In this document: piece after piece, positions 53,711 through 64,000 of the stretch | Position numbering within the stretch: the stretch's first letter is position 1 | How the letters are laid out: each line of letters begins with the position of its first letter | Assembly: GCF_963691925.1 (NCBI RefSeq) | Contig: NC_084974.1 | Location: 10,802,159 to 10,866,158 of the forward strand | Source of the DNA: Scomber scombrus | Lineage: Eukaryota; Chordata; Actinopteri; Scombriformes; Scombridae | Reading direction: 5' to 3' | Length of the DNA stretch: 64,000 nucleotides | Translations under genes and position numbers: made by a program | The notes under the pieces: model-generated | What the model was told of the DNA's origin: nothing | Databases searched by the model: none | What the model saw: the letters and a program-made list of their open reading frames with translations, nothing else

Positions 53711-53806
53711 ATGGACCGCTCAACGCAGGAGCTGTTCCTCAACTTCATGGTCGTTTTAATCACCGTGCTGCTAATGTGGCTGCTGGTGAAAAGTTATCAG
53801 ATCTGA
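53711..53806 (+). CDS. sln: Sarcolipin, SERCA regulator
   Basis: A complete 31-residue single-exon protein, the same length as human sarcolipin. It is a single-span sarcoplasmic-reticulum peptide that binds SERCA and uncouples or inhibits Ca2+ pumping. A short cytosolic N terminus (MDRSTQELF) keeps Thr5, the regulatory phosphorylation position. The transmembrane helix (about 8-26, LFLNFMVVLITVLLMWLL) is almost identical to mammals. The lumenal tail is VKSYQI where human has VRSYQY. The ATG at 53711 follows GGGAAACAGCC and is the only sensible start. The extra upstream in-frame codons (from 53549) are the 5' UTR and intron. The stop is TGA at 53804-53806. Confidence 0.96.
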   Translation: MDRSTQELFLNFMVVLITVLLMWLLVKSYQI

Positions 53807-54687
53807 ACCATGGAGCAAACACACGCCTCTCATCTCCTGGCTCTAGGTTGGCGGAGGAGATAGAGGGAAATGTGTGGAGGGAAGCCAACTCGGTTACTGT
53901 AGGACTGATTCTTATTGTTGTGTTTACATCTTTTCATTCTTTCAGTTTATGATCACCTGTCTGGTCCAGAGCTGCAGTAGTAGTGTAATATTTAAACTGT
54001 GACAAACAAGTCTGAGATGGGTATTTGTATTCTGAGATATTTTTAAATGTGGCCTTGACTTTCTGGCAATAGCTGAAAGGGTAGAGATAAGACTAATATA
54101 AGAAATGAATAGGGGTCTAAAGTGTTTTAATTGAGCATACCCTTCAAGTGACTGCTAGAAAATGCTATAATGTCACTAATAATAGTAATATATAGCAAAT
54201 GTTTCTGTGTCAATCTTGTGACATCTGAACCGTGCTGTTGTCTCTCAGTCTCTAAAGTATATTGTTCTGTATTTTTCTAAGGAAATGACATTGTCAAAGC
54301 GTTGTATATTTTCTGATAAAACAGGACATCAACACATGATAAAGCATTATGTTTATGTTCACTTCCTGCCATAATACAGACTTTCATTTGTTGCATTCTT
54401 TTTTTTTCTGTTTCAAAGCACAAATACATTCTCCATTCATTTGCCATGATGCCCATCCTCATGGTTTCTGAGAGTTAATTTACTTGTTAATAGACTGAAG
54501 CTACAGCGTGTGTTTCTCTGTGATACAAGTGCAAGACAAGAAAAGTCTAGATAAAGTTGCACATTTGCACTTTTCAACATAAATGAATCTGCCACAGAAA
54601 GAGATTAATCTTTTGGTTGCATATTGGGTTGTGTATATCATGAGAGGAGAAACAGGCCATGCATGGACACATGCCAATCTAAAACAG

Positions 54688-54693
54688 AATAAA
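54688..54693 (+). terminator. sln: Candidate SLN poly(A) signal
   Basis: AATAAA about 880 bp after the SLN stop, the first clear signal in the plus-strand 3' flank. Confidence 0.4.
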
Positions 54694-54699
54694 GGCAAG

Positions 54700-55340
54700 T
54701 AGTTTAAAGTGAGAATCCACCCAGATTATTCACACAGTATTCCCATGAAATGATTTTAGTTTAACCCAGTTTAGTGTACATGAGCAGTTCTTTTTCAGCT
54801 GAACTTAAGAAGACAAAATCAGACATTACACAGTAAGCTGTGTAAATGGAGTCTCAAAAGCAAATTCTTCTTGTCATTATTCTTGCTGTAAGAGAGCTGA
54901 TACATTTAAAGATATAGTGAATCTTCTTTGAGTGGATTCTGTATTTTAAACACATGTGTCTGACAAAAATATTCAGGTACTAAAATAGGATTTCTATAAT
55001 AGTTTTAAGCTCAGCAGGGTTCCTCCATAGGAGGGACCACATTTCAATTGACACAACAAAGATCCTATGACAGGTGATTCAAACATACAAATTTAAGGAT
55101 CAGATCTTTACATAAAAAAATAAATTATTTGGCTCAGGTGGTCTTGTGTAATGGTGACCTGTGAGAGGAGATGTGGGGTGTTAGCTGTTGACAAACTTGA
55201 ATTACATTTTCTCTGGAGGTGTTCAGCACAGCTGTCCTTCATGCACATGAGTTTGAAAGCCAAGGGAGGCTCATGGGTCCATGCTTACATCAGTGATGCA
55301 GGAAGCACATGTGTTCATGTTGTTGTCTGTCTGCTGTGTA
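54700..55340. other. Intergenic, nothing coding seen
   Basis: Sequence between the convergent 3' ends of SLN and KBTBD3. It probably includes the KBTBD3 3' UTR in its right part; no clear minus-strand AATAAA was found close to the stop. Confidence 0.5.
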
Positions 55341-55463
55341 TCATGCTGCGTCACCCCATGGATCTCTGTGTCTGTTGAAGCTGATGAGCTGGCAGTGGAA
55401 TTCAGTGAGCGCTCTGGGCATAGGCGCCACTTCCTCCCATTGACTCCTGCCACTGTAGTACAC
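55341..55463 (-). CDS. kbtbd3: KBTBD3 terminal exon (residues 592-631)
   Basis: VYYSGRSQWEEVAPMPRALT and EFHCQLISFNRHRDPW, then a short divergent tail GDAA and TGA at 55343-55341. Acceptor TGTGCAG. This exon is easy to miss because plus-strand frames cover the region. Confidence 0.95.
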   Translation of the reverse strand: MYYSGRSQWEEVAPMPRALTEFHCQLISFNRHRDPWGDAA

Positions 55464-58400
55464 CTGCACAGGTAACATGAAAACAGATAGTAAAAACAGT
55501 GTCTAATCCAATCTTAGTAGATAACTATTCTCTGCCCTTAAAAATACAGAGAGTGTGTGAGCACACATGGGTAATAATTGATAGCTTGATACGTTGAGCT
55601 GTAACGTGCAGGCTCTCCAGGTCCCATTATTTATTGTAGAGGTAATATATGAAACATTTGTAAACAATATATAAAATATACAGTGCAAACAGAAATTCTA
55701 AAATGTTCTCAATAAAAATAACAAACACTTTTATTTGGTGGTCTTCATGGTGGCATGGACACCAATTAAAGAATAATTTGTCATTTTGTAGTTAGTTAGG
55801 ACCATTTTACATTGCATATTTTATCGCAACTAAATAATTTTTTTAATGCACTGTAAAATGTGGCCAATGTTTCCTTGGTCAACCACTGATCAGATCACTG
55901 AAAGAGGCCTCTTGAAAGTTAGTAAATTAGATAATAAGTTAGTTTCAATGGATAAAATGTTCTCTTGTACCTGAACTTCATCAGTGATCTCGTCAGGGGA
56001 ATAGTCTCCACCCAGGATGTAGATTCTATCTCTCATACCCAATGCTCCAGCATTAAAGCCAGCACATTCAAACGATCCCTCACCCTTCCACACACAGGTT
56101 TCTGGACAAAAACTGTAGACCTGGATGGAAAATAAAGGCCAGAGAACAAGATGAATCTCCTTATGATTTCAACTGACACATCCTGCACAATATCCTATCT
56201 ATTCATTACATAATTTACACACTCATGCTCATCTGATGGCTCACCTTATAAGTGGACAGGTCACAGAGGTGCAGTGTATTATGAATTGACACTGCCTTGA
56301 CCAGTGTAGCATGGAAGAACTGGCCAAACTCTGCCACCAGGCGGCTCCACTGGTCCTGCTGGACATCGTAGCTAAAGAAGCAGTCCAGTGAGGGGTTGAA
56401 GGAGTCTGTGATCTCCACCTCCGATCCCAGCGTATAGATAACGCTGCCACAAGCACTGGCCTCAGGGTAGAAGATGGTATTGGGCAGCGGGCTGACTGAG
56501 CACCAGATCTGGGACTGAGGGTTATAATACTCCACCTAAACATAAGACAGAGTGGAGCAGAGTTTGTCCCGCACATGAAAACATTTACACCAACATACAC
56601 TGCTTGTTTGTTTGTACCTCTAGCAGAGTGGGAGCACCGCCTCTGGGTCCGTTGGTCCGTCCCCCGATGACGTAAATTCGGTCCAGGCAGGTCACAGCTG
56701 TGTGCATGGTTCGGGGTTTCACCATTGCTGGTACAGGTGTGCAGGTTAGGGTCACAGGACAGAAGCACCAAACCTCATCTGTAGCATCGTGGAATGGCTC
56801 GGCCACATGGAGACGTACAGCTCGGCAACAGTTTCCCCGGCAACCACCAGTGACAAACATCTTGAACAGTAGAGAGGATGATGAAATGTTTCAAACTCAA
56901 AGCAAGAGCATGATTTTAAAAAAATACATTTTTATATGAACTCTGTTTCCAGGATCTCTATCCCAAAATGTACCTTTTCAGCATAGCCAGTCAGGTAGGA
57001 GCCTGGCGGGTCTGGCATTGTTGCTGTCCCCTCTCCATGCACTGTCCCTAGCTCTTTCCACTTGTCTGTTTCTAAACAGTAGCAGAAGGTGTGGCAGATC
57101 TCTCCGTTCTCCTCCGTCTTGTGGATGTAAATGTAGCTCTGTGTGGTGGCGGGCCTGGCATCAGTGAGCAGGCCGCTGTACTGACTCTGTCTGCTCTGAG
57201 CCTCCGACAGCAGGTTGAGACAGGACTCATCATTGCAGAGCAGAGAGTCTGAATTACACAGAGTCTGAGAGAAAATGTTAGGGATGATATGAATAGGATA
57301 AGACAAGTGCAGCAGTGTGAAAGTGTATATGTATGTCTTTGTATATGTGTGTTTATATAGTACATTCTGTGTGTGCATACCTTTAGCATGGGCACAGGTA
57401 GATGGTGGAGTCTGGTTAGAGATAACATTTGGGGTAGCAACTTCTGTCTTCTAGGAAGATCATGGCGTATCCATTTCAGAAGTGACATCACCACAGCCTC
57501 CTCCCTGGGCACGTTGAGGGAGTCTGACTTTAGGCATGCCTCCAACACATTCGTCTGTAAGAAGCAATTAATATGGTGAATACTGAGCAAGTTCTTTTAG
57601 CAGTTCAGTCAGGCTTTTTGATGTAAGTGGGGTGAAGTACATTTCACAGATTAAAATTGTCCTTTGGAAGACTTTGGCACCATCTCAGACATCCAGGGCC
57701 AGATTTAGTGAATGCTTTGTAATGGTAACAAAGCTTGTAGAAACACTTCAGACTCAAAATCTGATTGTCTGAGGGTTGAGCCAGACTTTGGAGAAAAATA
57801 GTTATAAAAGAAGCCTGCGTTCTATCCACACATTTGCTGAAATCATTACTTTAAAACATTTTATGAAAGAAAATATGTGTCTATCATTCATCTACATGCC
57901 ATTATTTTTGTGGAAAGGTCCTACAAAATTAACGAGATGTATTACTGTGCACTGTTCAGAGTATGTTCATGCAGAGTGCAGGTTTTGTCTGCTGTAGAAT
58001 ATCATATGCTACAAATAAAATCAACATAAGATGAATCTTAAGTTATTATTTAGCAGCTTTGAAACTTGTTCAGGTAGACAGAGTGTATTCTATGCAAACA
58101 CAATATACTGTACAGTCAGGGTAGAAATTATTCAAAGGACAAATGGAGTTGTTTAGTTATTTTGTTCATGCAAACAATCCTGTGTGTCCTCAACTAGCAC
58201 CTGCATTTCCAGATAGTCCTGAGTTTCGGAAAGGTCGTTGAAGTTCTGAACCACAAATGTATTGGCATTTTGGAGGAGAGAGTTGGATCCATAGGCCTCA
58301 GCAATGGACAGGAGGGACAGACAGTTGCAAAGATCCATGGTTCCTATCAGGAAGTCACTGCACGCTTTGGACAGGACCTGCACCTGATGCAACGATAACG

Positions 58401-59380
58401 ACAACAGGAAAAACAGAGTGAAATAACCTATTTTCATAAAAACAGAGTACATATAGTTTTTAAAAACCACCAGTCCACAGATAATTTAATTCTGCAAATT
58501 GAATATAAAAAACTTTTAACACATGGAAACACAAATATTGTATTAACCTCCTTGAAATCTTTTATATTTGTTGTCCTTACAGCTTTATCACAAACTAAGC
58601 AGAATTGAAATATGTCAGTAAAGCTTCGGTGTAGTAAACTCACACACTCAAAATGCTGGTTTCTTTTTGGTTACTTTGTCATCACAATTTTAAGGGTTGT
58701 AAAAAATCAGAGATGTGGAGTTAGGGTTAGAGGTCTGGAACCACATTACACTAACACCAGGTAAGGAGATAAAAGGTATAACACAAGCTTGAACAAGAGG
58801 AAGAATACACAATCACACATAATGTAACTACACATGAATTTATTCAGATGTTTTGACCACCAATGACCAAGAAAATAATTTTTCAAGCATGACACCCTGA
58901 AATATGGTGCTTTATTGTGTTTTATCCTTTTGTGTAAGTTTTTTTGTCCTTCTTTAAACCCATCTCTCTGCATCAGCTGAGCTTTCTCATATTTTATGAG
59001 GGTGTAACCGGTTTAAAGACATAATTTTCTCCCAGAGGTGGTTTTCTCCATTTTGTCTTCACTCTTGTAGACATAATATGTGCTTAAGAGGAAGAAAGAA
59101 ATGCATAGATGTTCTGTGAGTGCTATTGGTTGTATTTTTACCTGTAGAAAGGAGGCGAGCTGAAACAGCATGTCCACATTTCCATCTGTGATGAGAATCT
59201 CTCCAGAGTATGCAAAATCCAAGAAGGAAGTCACTGCCGCCAGACACTGGTTACCCAATGTTACTGAACCATCATCACGCTCTCGCATATCCACCTCAAA
59301 CATGGCCCTAAACGTAGAGCAGTTACATATTATATTTACAGGCTAATTACATAGAAAGAGATCATTCTAAGGAAGAGATG

Positions 59381-59476
<96 letters not shown>

Positions 59477-59752
59477 CCTGAAGAAATCACTGCATGCTGC
59501 AAGGACACAGCGGTGACAGGGAAAGCTGTGTTCCTGGACCTTAATGGTGAAGTCAAACATTAAACCATGCTCCCTAAACGATCTGAGCACACCCAGCAGC
59601 TGAAGTCCATGTAACTCAGACACCCGCAAGTGGGTACGGTGCTCTGGGACCCCGTTGCATTCTGGACTATTGCCAGCTTTACTGCTGGGAGGACTGCTGC
59701 GGGGGCTGAGGGCGTTGGTGATGCAGGAAGATGACTCTTGAAGTTCATCCAT
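55341..59752 (-). CDS. kbtbd3: KBTBD3: BTB-BACK-Kelch protein
   Basis: KBTBD3 is a Kelch-repeat BTB protein, presumed by family to be a Cullin-3 ubiquitin-ligase adaptor. Nine coding exons give 631 residues (human about 610): 59478-59752, 59142-59307, 58201-58383, 57381-57554, 56974-57264, 56618-56860, 56245-56535, 55971-56120 and 55341-55463. The BTB domain spans about 50-150 (FDFTIKVQEHSFPCHRCVLA, AMFEVDMRERDDGS, FLDFAYSGEI). The BACK domain spans about 148-270 (SKACSDFLIGTMDLCNCLSL, LKSDSLNVPREE). Kelch blades run from about 310 to the end (MFVTGGCRGNCCR, RIYVIGGRTN, SVIYTLGSEVEITD, RIYILGGDYSPDEITDEVQ). It ends RHRDPWGDAA. All phases close. The start ATG at 59752 is preceded by an acceptor at 59764-59765. 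Confidence 0.96.
55971..56120 (-). CDS. kbtbd3: KBTBD3 coding exon 8 (residues 542-591)
   Basis: VYSFCPETCVWKGEGSFECA and GMRDRIYILGGDYSPDEITD. Acceptor CATCCAG, donor GTACAAG. Confidence 0.96.
56245..56535 (-). CDS. kbtbd3: KBTBD3 coding exon 7 (residues 445-541)
   Basis: VEYYNPQSQIWCSVSPLPNT, SVIYTLGSEVEITDSFNPSL and VAEFGQFFHATLVKAV, all conserved. Acceptor GTTTAG, donor GTGAGCC. Confidence 0.96.
56618..56860 (-). CDS. kbtbd3: KBTBD3 coding exon 6 (residues 364-444)
   Basis: MFVTGGCRGNCCRAVRLHVA, FHDATDEVWCFCPV and LDRIYVIGGRTNGPRGG, Kelch blades. Acceptor GTTCAAG, donor GTACAAA. Confidence 0.95.
56974..57264 (-). CDS. kbtbd3: KBTBD3 coding exon 5 (residues 267-363)
   Basis: Includes DARPATTQSYIYIHKTEENG and HTFCYCLETDKWKELG, the first Kelch blade. 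Acceptor TCTCTCAG, donor GTACATT. Confidence 0.95.
57381..57554 (-). CDS. kbtbd3: KBTBD3 coding exon 4 (residues 209-266)
   Basis: TNVLEACLKSDSLNVPREEA and LLKWIRHDLPRRQKLLPQML, BACK domain helices. Acceptor CTTACAG, donor GTATGCA. Confidence 0.95.
58201..58383 (-). CDS. kbtbd3: KBTBD3 coding exon 3 (residues 148-208)
   Basis: VQVLSKACSDFLIGTMDLCN begins the BACK region; ends SETQDYLEMQ. Acceptor GCATCAG, donor GTGCTAG. Confidence 0.95.
59142..59307 (-). CDS. kbtbd3: KBTBD3 coding exon 2 (residues 92-147)
   Basis: RAMFEVDMRERDDGSVTLGN to NVDMLFQLASFLQ, second half of the BTB domain. Acceptor CGTTTAG, donor GTAAAAA. Confidence 0.95.
59381..59476. repeat. (GATA)n microsatellite at KBTBD3 exon 1 donor
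   Basis: About 24 perfect GATA units, abutting the splice donor. A Tyr-Leu-Ser-Ile frame across it is an artefact. Confidence 0.98.
59478..59752 (-). CDS. kbtbd3: KBTBD3 coding exon 1 (residues 1-91)
   Basis: Begins MDELQESSSCITNALSPRSS and carries HGLQLLGVLRSFREHGLMFD and PCHRCVLAACSDFFR of the BTB domain. The donor GTATCTATC is itself the first unit of an ATCT repeat in the transcript sense. The exon includes 11 bp of 5' UTR to the acceptor at 59764. Confidence 0.95.
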
Positions 59753-60130
59753 CTTGCTAAATTCTGGCAAAAACATATAAAAGCAAAGGTTAAAATGCAT
59801 TTTTAAAAGAATGCTGTATGTCTGAGCCTGTCTTCATGTATGAAGAAACAAAGATAACAAGTAGAGATAACAAAATGGAATACATGATTAAAACCTTGAG
59901 CATATAGTGACATATACAAGTGTGAAATATCCATAGACTACTACTGAGAACTGTTTAAATATAGTTTGGTGTGTGTCTGGCACATGTTAGCATACAAATA
60001 TTCCAAATGAAAATATATTACACCATAGCTTCGATCACGTATCACAGTCAAAAGTCAAACATATATAAGTAACAAGAACACAAGTAAAGTACAGCAGTAG
60101 GTAAAGTGAAGCAGGAGCAGCTGTACTTAC

Positions 60131-60395
60131 ATTGTCAGCACCCTGGACAGCTCTCTCTCTCTCTCTCTCATGCCATCCTAACTTCCGGACGCTTGAATTC
60201 ACGCGAGGTCTCGGACAGATATTTGTTTTTTTGTGTGGTCACACTGGTCGCAAACTTTATCTTTGCTGAAAATACGCTATTACTAATGAAGTTTAAAAAT
60301 AATAATAATAATAATACGATGTTAATCTTGTTTAAAACCCTCGTATTGTGAGTGCGCATATGCAGCTCTTTGATTGCGGTCCAGTGAGGCGCAAA
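60131..60395 (-). other. kbtbd3: KBTBD3 candidate 5' non-coding exon and core promoter
   Basis: A strong donor GTAAGTA (minus sense) ends at 60131, and a short CT/GA run sits at about 60151-60170. CCGGAAGT (ETS) is at 60181-60188 on the minus strand. The transcription start is not defined. Confidence 0.5.
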
Positions 60396-60401
60396 GACTG
60401 C

Positions 60402-60414
60402 TGGGAACTGTAGT
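60402..60414 (-). promoter_or_regulatory. ZNF143/STAF-type site
   Basis: On the minus strand ACTACAGTTCCCA matches the ACTACANNTCCCA core recognised by ZNF143. This site is common in bidirectional and housekeeping promoters. It lies just upstream of the KBTBD3 5' exon. Confidence 0.55.
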
Positions 60415-60419
60415 TATAT

Positions 60420-62135
60420 CTAGTTAGTTGCTTACTGATAAGCCTTGGCTAAAACATGATGAAAGTAAGCAGCACATGCATAGGGTCGCGTGAGGTTATA
60501 GGTTTAACCATTATCAGTTGCAAATGATATTAACAATAGTTCACAAATACCTAGCCTATTTATGTGTTTGCTGGCTGGAGCTGTTTGTGTGTGCATGCTC
60601 CATAGATAGCATAGTTTAGTTTTTTTATTTATTATTTTCTAACCAAAGTGTACTTCCAGTGGTACCTGAAATAGATTCATTAACAAATTCAGAATTAGAG
60701 CAAATAGGTTTGCACAAACAAGGAATTTGCCTTGGTGTTGTAGTGCATAGCAGTCAATAGTAGCCTATAAAAAAGAGAAAGAAAGACATTTACAATAAAA
60801 AACATGGAAATGTGAGAAGAGCTGCAACATGTTTAAATGTTTAATTTAAGAGAATAAAATGAAATTGAAATACTGTGCAGGAATGTGCAAATATACATAG
60901 TGTAAACAGTATGTGCAGTGTGCTATTAATAATAATTCAACTGAACTAAATGCAGCAATCATGCCAATGGATTTTATATGTATATATATTTATTTTTTTA
61001 ATGAATGAGTCATATATGTTTATATAATATTATTTGAATATTTAAACAAACACTATATATGTTTTTTTATCAATGCAAAGGGGACATTTGCATTAGTGAG
61101 AAGTGAAGAGTTTACTTAATGTCTAATTTTTTTAATGTATTTTCATCTTTGATTCTCTCATTTTAAGTTATCTTTAAGCTTGTTTTTTCTTATGTGTACA
61201 GCACTTTGACTTACAACTACTGTATAAAATATACATAAAAACACTGTATATACGTATGTAAGTCTATTACTATTGGATGCAATGTACTTCTACACCGTTG
61301 GGGGGCGCTGTCTTGCAGTAAAACTCAATTTGTGGTTGTGGTTATGTATGAAGTGAGAGGCACTGAATCTGAATTAGTGAATTTACAGCTATGCTGCAGT
61401 ACTGTTTAACCACCACAGTGCTGCTGACCAAATAACACACTTTCCTGTCTGGAAATGTTGATCACAAACATATAAAACTGCTGGCTTTTGCAGTCATGCT
61501 ACTACAGTATTACTACTACTACTGCAGCGTGTGTGTGTGTGTGTTAGTATAACTTATTTTAATATTAATACTTATGTGCTACGCCATACTGATCGATACA
61601 GGTCATTTTGTCATCTGCACACAAAAAAACCGTGGTCTCAATCATGAATAAAGGGGCCAACACACACAAAAAAGAACAAAGACAAAGATGATTATGCAAC
61701 AACATCTTAAATATCTATTCGTATGTGTGTGTGCATCTCCATCAATAAAATAATAAAATAACATAATAATAGTCGATTTTTCACTGACCTTTAAACACAA
61801 ATACTCCATTACTGACTGATTGAGAGTATAGTAGTGTGATTATGCAACAACATCCTAAATATCTCTTCATGTGGGTGCATCTCCATCAATGTAAATAATA
61901 AAATAACATAATAATAGTCTATTTTCCACTGACCTTTAAACACAAATCCTCTATTACTGACTGACTGCGAGTATTTAAAAACACCAGGAATGAGTGCAAG
62001 CCTGCACATTAACTTGTTTTAATGTAAGGTTTCTATATGTAAAGAAAAGTATTATATTAAAGCCCTTGCACTGTTTGTTATCGGTGGGTCATCCATGCAT
62101 GCATGCTCCCCCCACCCCTCCTCCTCTCCTTGCAT

Positions 62136-62140
<5 letters not shown>
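60420..62140. other. Intergenic between KBTBD3 and the next plus-strand promoter
   Basis: AT-rich, no gene visible. It contains an imperfect direct duplication of about 160 bp (61688-61810 and 61840-61975: ATTATGCAACAACATC, TGGATGGAGATG-type words, ACTGACCTTTAAACACAAAT). Confidence 0.5.

Positions 62141-62183
<43 letters not shown>
62141..62183. repeat. (CT)n microsatellite
   Basis: About 43 bp of CT, with a shorter CT run at 62220-62233, in the promoter-like region. Confidence 0.95.
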
Positions 62184-62184
<1 letters not shown>

Positions 62185-62189
62185 GTGCA

Positions 62190-62450
62190 TCCCCCATCCC
62201 CCACTCACACGGTGGCCATCTCTCTCTCTCTCTAGTGGGTGAAAGCTGTCTTCCTAAAACCCAACACACCACCACCACCACCACCATCACTGCACTGGCC
62301 CCCACGACAAAACGTTGTTGTAGCTGAGCCAGTCTGCACCGACACCGACACACACGGGACAACCGACCAGAGCACGCAAGCACACGCACGTACACACGCA
62401 CACGCACGCACACGGGAGGAAACCTTTTGTTGTTCGACCTAGTGGCATTG
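62190..62450 (+). other. Candidate non-coding first exon of an unidentified gene
   Basis: CACC- and CACG-rich sequence ends at GTGGCATTG before a consensus donor GTAAGT (62451-62456). It is followed by GCTAGC/GCTAAC-rich DNA (62610-62890) of the sort often seen in fish first introns near CpG-rich promoters. No coding frame is recognised. In human the neighbour facing KBTBD3 is AASDHPPT; nothing here identifies it. Confidence 0.4.
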
Positions 62451-64000
62451 GTAAGTCTCCTCTTCTGTTTATTATTATTAGTAGTATTATTATAATAATT
62501 ATTATAAAGCAAGGGCAGGGTTGTCCTCATGTTGTAGACTTTACTAATAGTTCTTTTTTTTTTAATCTTTCTATCTTTCTTTCCATTTCTTCCTCCGTGG
62601 TTGCTATGGTGGCTAAACGAGCTAGCTTTAAAAAAAAATAGCCGATGCTACTTTAGTTGTCGTGTGTTTTTGTGTGTGTGGGGCTTTTTTAAAACATTAA
62701 CGATAGGGTAAAATAAATAAAAAATGAAGCTGCTGTTGTTGTCTTGGTTTATATCATGGCCTGTGTGTTTTCCCCACAGTCATTTTGCTAACGTTAACCA
62801 AAGCTAGCTCGCTAATTAGCACTTTTTTGGAGCAGCGTGTTGCAGAAGGAGGGATGCTGTCTTTTTTGTAGGGGCTAGCAGACAAGCTAAGCTACCTAAG
62901 TATTATGTTGACCCTTGCACAGATTCCTGCACATGCATGCTTTTAGGGGGGAGTGGGGAAAGAGAGTATATCCATGCTAACAGTGGCTAATCTGACAATA
63001 ATTGGCAAGATGGCATCTCGGAGTTTGTTATCTCTAGAAAAAACGGTGGATTTTTCAAAATGGTGTCTTAAGCTTGTTTGAGTGTGTGACCATTTTTGTC
63101 CAAGCGAGGCTGTTTTTTAGCGTTGCTTTGCTATCTAAGGAATGTGGTGCAGTGCCAGTGTATGCCACACTCCTGATGGATATAAGTGCATATTAACCCG
63201 ATGAGGATGTTGTGGTTGTTGTAAATATAAAGTGCTTGGTAAATCAAATCCTCCATCTATTATGGGCAAAACATTTTGGATTTCAAGGGGGGTGGAAAGG
63301 ACATGCTTGTTTTGAGTTTCGAGTTTTGTTCTCGGTCTGTGCACATTTTTGCAGCCCAACAATGAGGAGATATGTCTGCTCCTGCGTATGAAAATGCTTG
63401 AACACTGACTTTTAGGTGGTTCGTATTCACTACATCCACGCACAGCACGTATTCCCAGGTTCATAACAAGAATAGTTTCAGCTCAGGTTCAGCTTTTCAG
63501 GCCAGAATAGTATTACAAATGCGAAATACAGCAGTAATCTAACGGTGATTTTTTAAAATAATCAGTCTTTCCATTAGTTATCATTCAGTCTAGTTAGAAA
63601 TTAATGAAAAATACCCACAGTAACCATGTCAGATTACTTGTTTTGAGTTTGGTTCAGGGTCTGTGCACATTTTTTAGCCCAACAATGAGGAGATATGTCT
63701 GCTCCTGCGTATGGAAATGCTTGAACACTGACGTTTAGGTGGTACATCCACTAACTACATCCACGCACATCACTTATTCCCAGGTTCATAACAAGAATAG
63801 TTTCAGCTCAGGTTCAGTTTTTAAGCCAGAATAGTATTACAAATGCAAAATACATTGACTTAAATGGTTTCAATGTGTTGGATTAGCAGTTAGGGCTGCA
63901 AACTAATGTCTTTCCTTTAGTTATCATTCAGTTTAGTTAGAAATTAATGAAAAATACCCACAGTAACCTTGTCAGATTACTTCTGTGGTTAGATCAACTA
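62451..64000. other. Putative first intron of the plus-strand gene
   Basis: No exon is recognised. The right part is a tandem duplication (63302-63985). Confidence 0.4.
63302..63985. repeat. Direct duplication of about 340 bp
   Basis: The units at about 63302-63640 and 63641-63985 share AATGAGGAGATATGTCTGCT, TTCATAACAAGAATAGTTTC and AAATTAATGAAAAATACCCA. The offset grows from 323 to about 343 bp because of indels. Confidence 0.9.

Noticed and set aside
53557..53763. 68-codon minus-strand frame over the SLN coding exon
   Set aside because: Overlaps the strongly supported SLN frame and has no independent support.
62078..62530. 150-codon minus-strand frame rich in Arg-Glu
   Set aside because: It results from the (CT)n tract and promoter-like sequence; antisense to the better-supported exon candidate.

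Overview
The window is vertebrate genomic DNA, most likely from a percomorph teleost fish. It has split genes with consensus GT-AG introns, very long (CA)n/(GT)n tracts, and many repeats of kinds common in spiny-rayed fishes: an L1-Tx1-like LINE, Tc1/mariner elements, and hAT-type miniature elements beginning CAGGGTTATTATAG or TAGGGCTGGGC. The gene order CWF19L2, ALKBH8, SLN, KBTBD3 matches one neighbourhood of human chromosome 11q22 as I know it, except that no ELMOD1 coding sequence is visible between ALKBH8 and SLN.

Layout. 1-13.7 kb lies inside, or downstream of, the last visible intron of CWF19L2. It holds an internally deleted Tc1-like element (151-1066), a 6.07-kb L1-Tx1-like retrotransposon with a 16-bp target-site duplication (1681-7753), and several repeat fragments. 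13.7-30.0 kb is CWF19L2 on the minus strand: thirteen coding exons giving residues 1-688. Its C-terminal CwfJ domains would lie left of the window. 30.0-33.1 kb is intergenic with repeats and a mariner remnant. 33.3-46.75 kb is the complete ALKBH8 coding sequence on the minus strand: twelve coding exons, 740 residues, with RRM, AlkB dioxygenase and methyltransferase parts. 46.8-52.6 kb is gene-poor. 52.66-54.7 kb is sarcolipin (SLN) on the plus strand, with a TATA box, a non-coding first exon and a single 31-codon coding exon. 55.34-60.4 kb is KBTBD3 on the minus strand: nine coding exons, 631 residues, BTB-BACK-Kelch. At 62.1-62.45 kb there is a promoter-like region and a candidate non-coding first exon of an unidentified plus-strand gene.

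The exon maps were built by hand. Each junction was checked for GT/AG, for reading phase and for continuity of the protein family, and all internal phases close. The genes do not form one pathway. CWF19L2 is a spliceosome-associated (intron-lariat/debranching family) factor, ALKBH8 modifies the wobble uridine of certain tRNAs, SLN inhibits the muscle SERCA pump, and KBTBD3 is a putative Cullin-3 adaptor.

I do not see a convincing new multi-gene system. The best leads are an unassigned 221-codon open frame on the plus strand inside a CWF19L2 intron, with its own splice-acceptor-like start and a poly(A) signal (20175-20943); three exon boundaries in ALKBH8 and KBTBD3 set directly against long microsatellites; a facing pair of (AC)n and (TG)n tracts that could fold on itself; and a perfect 23-bp inverted repeat at 47161-47219.
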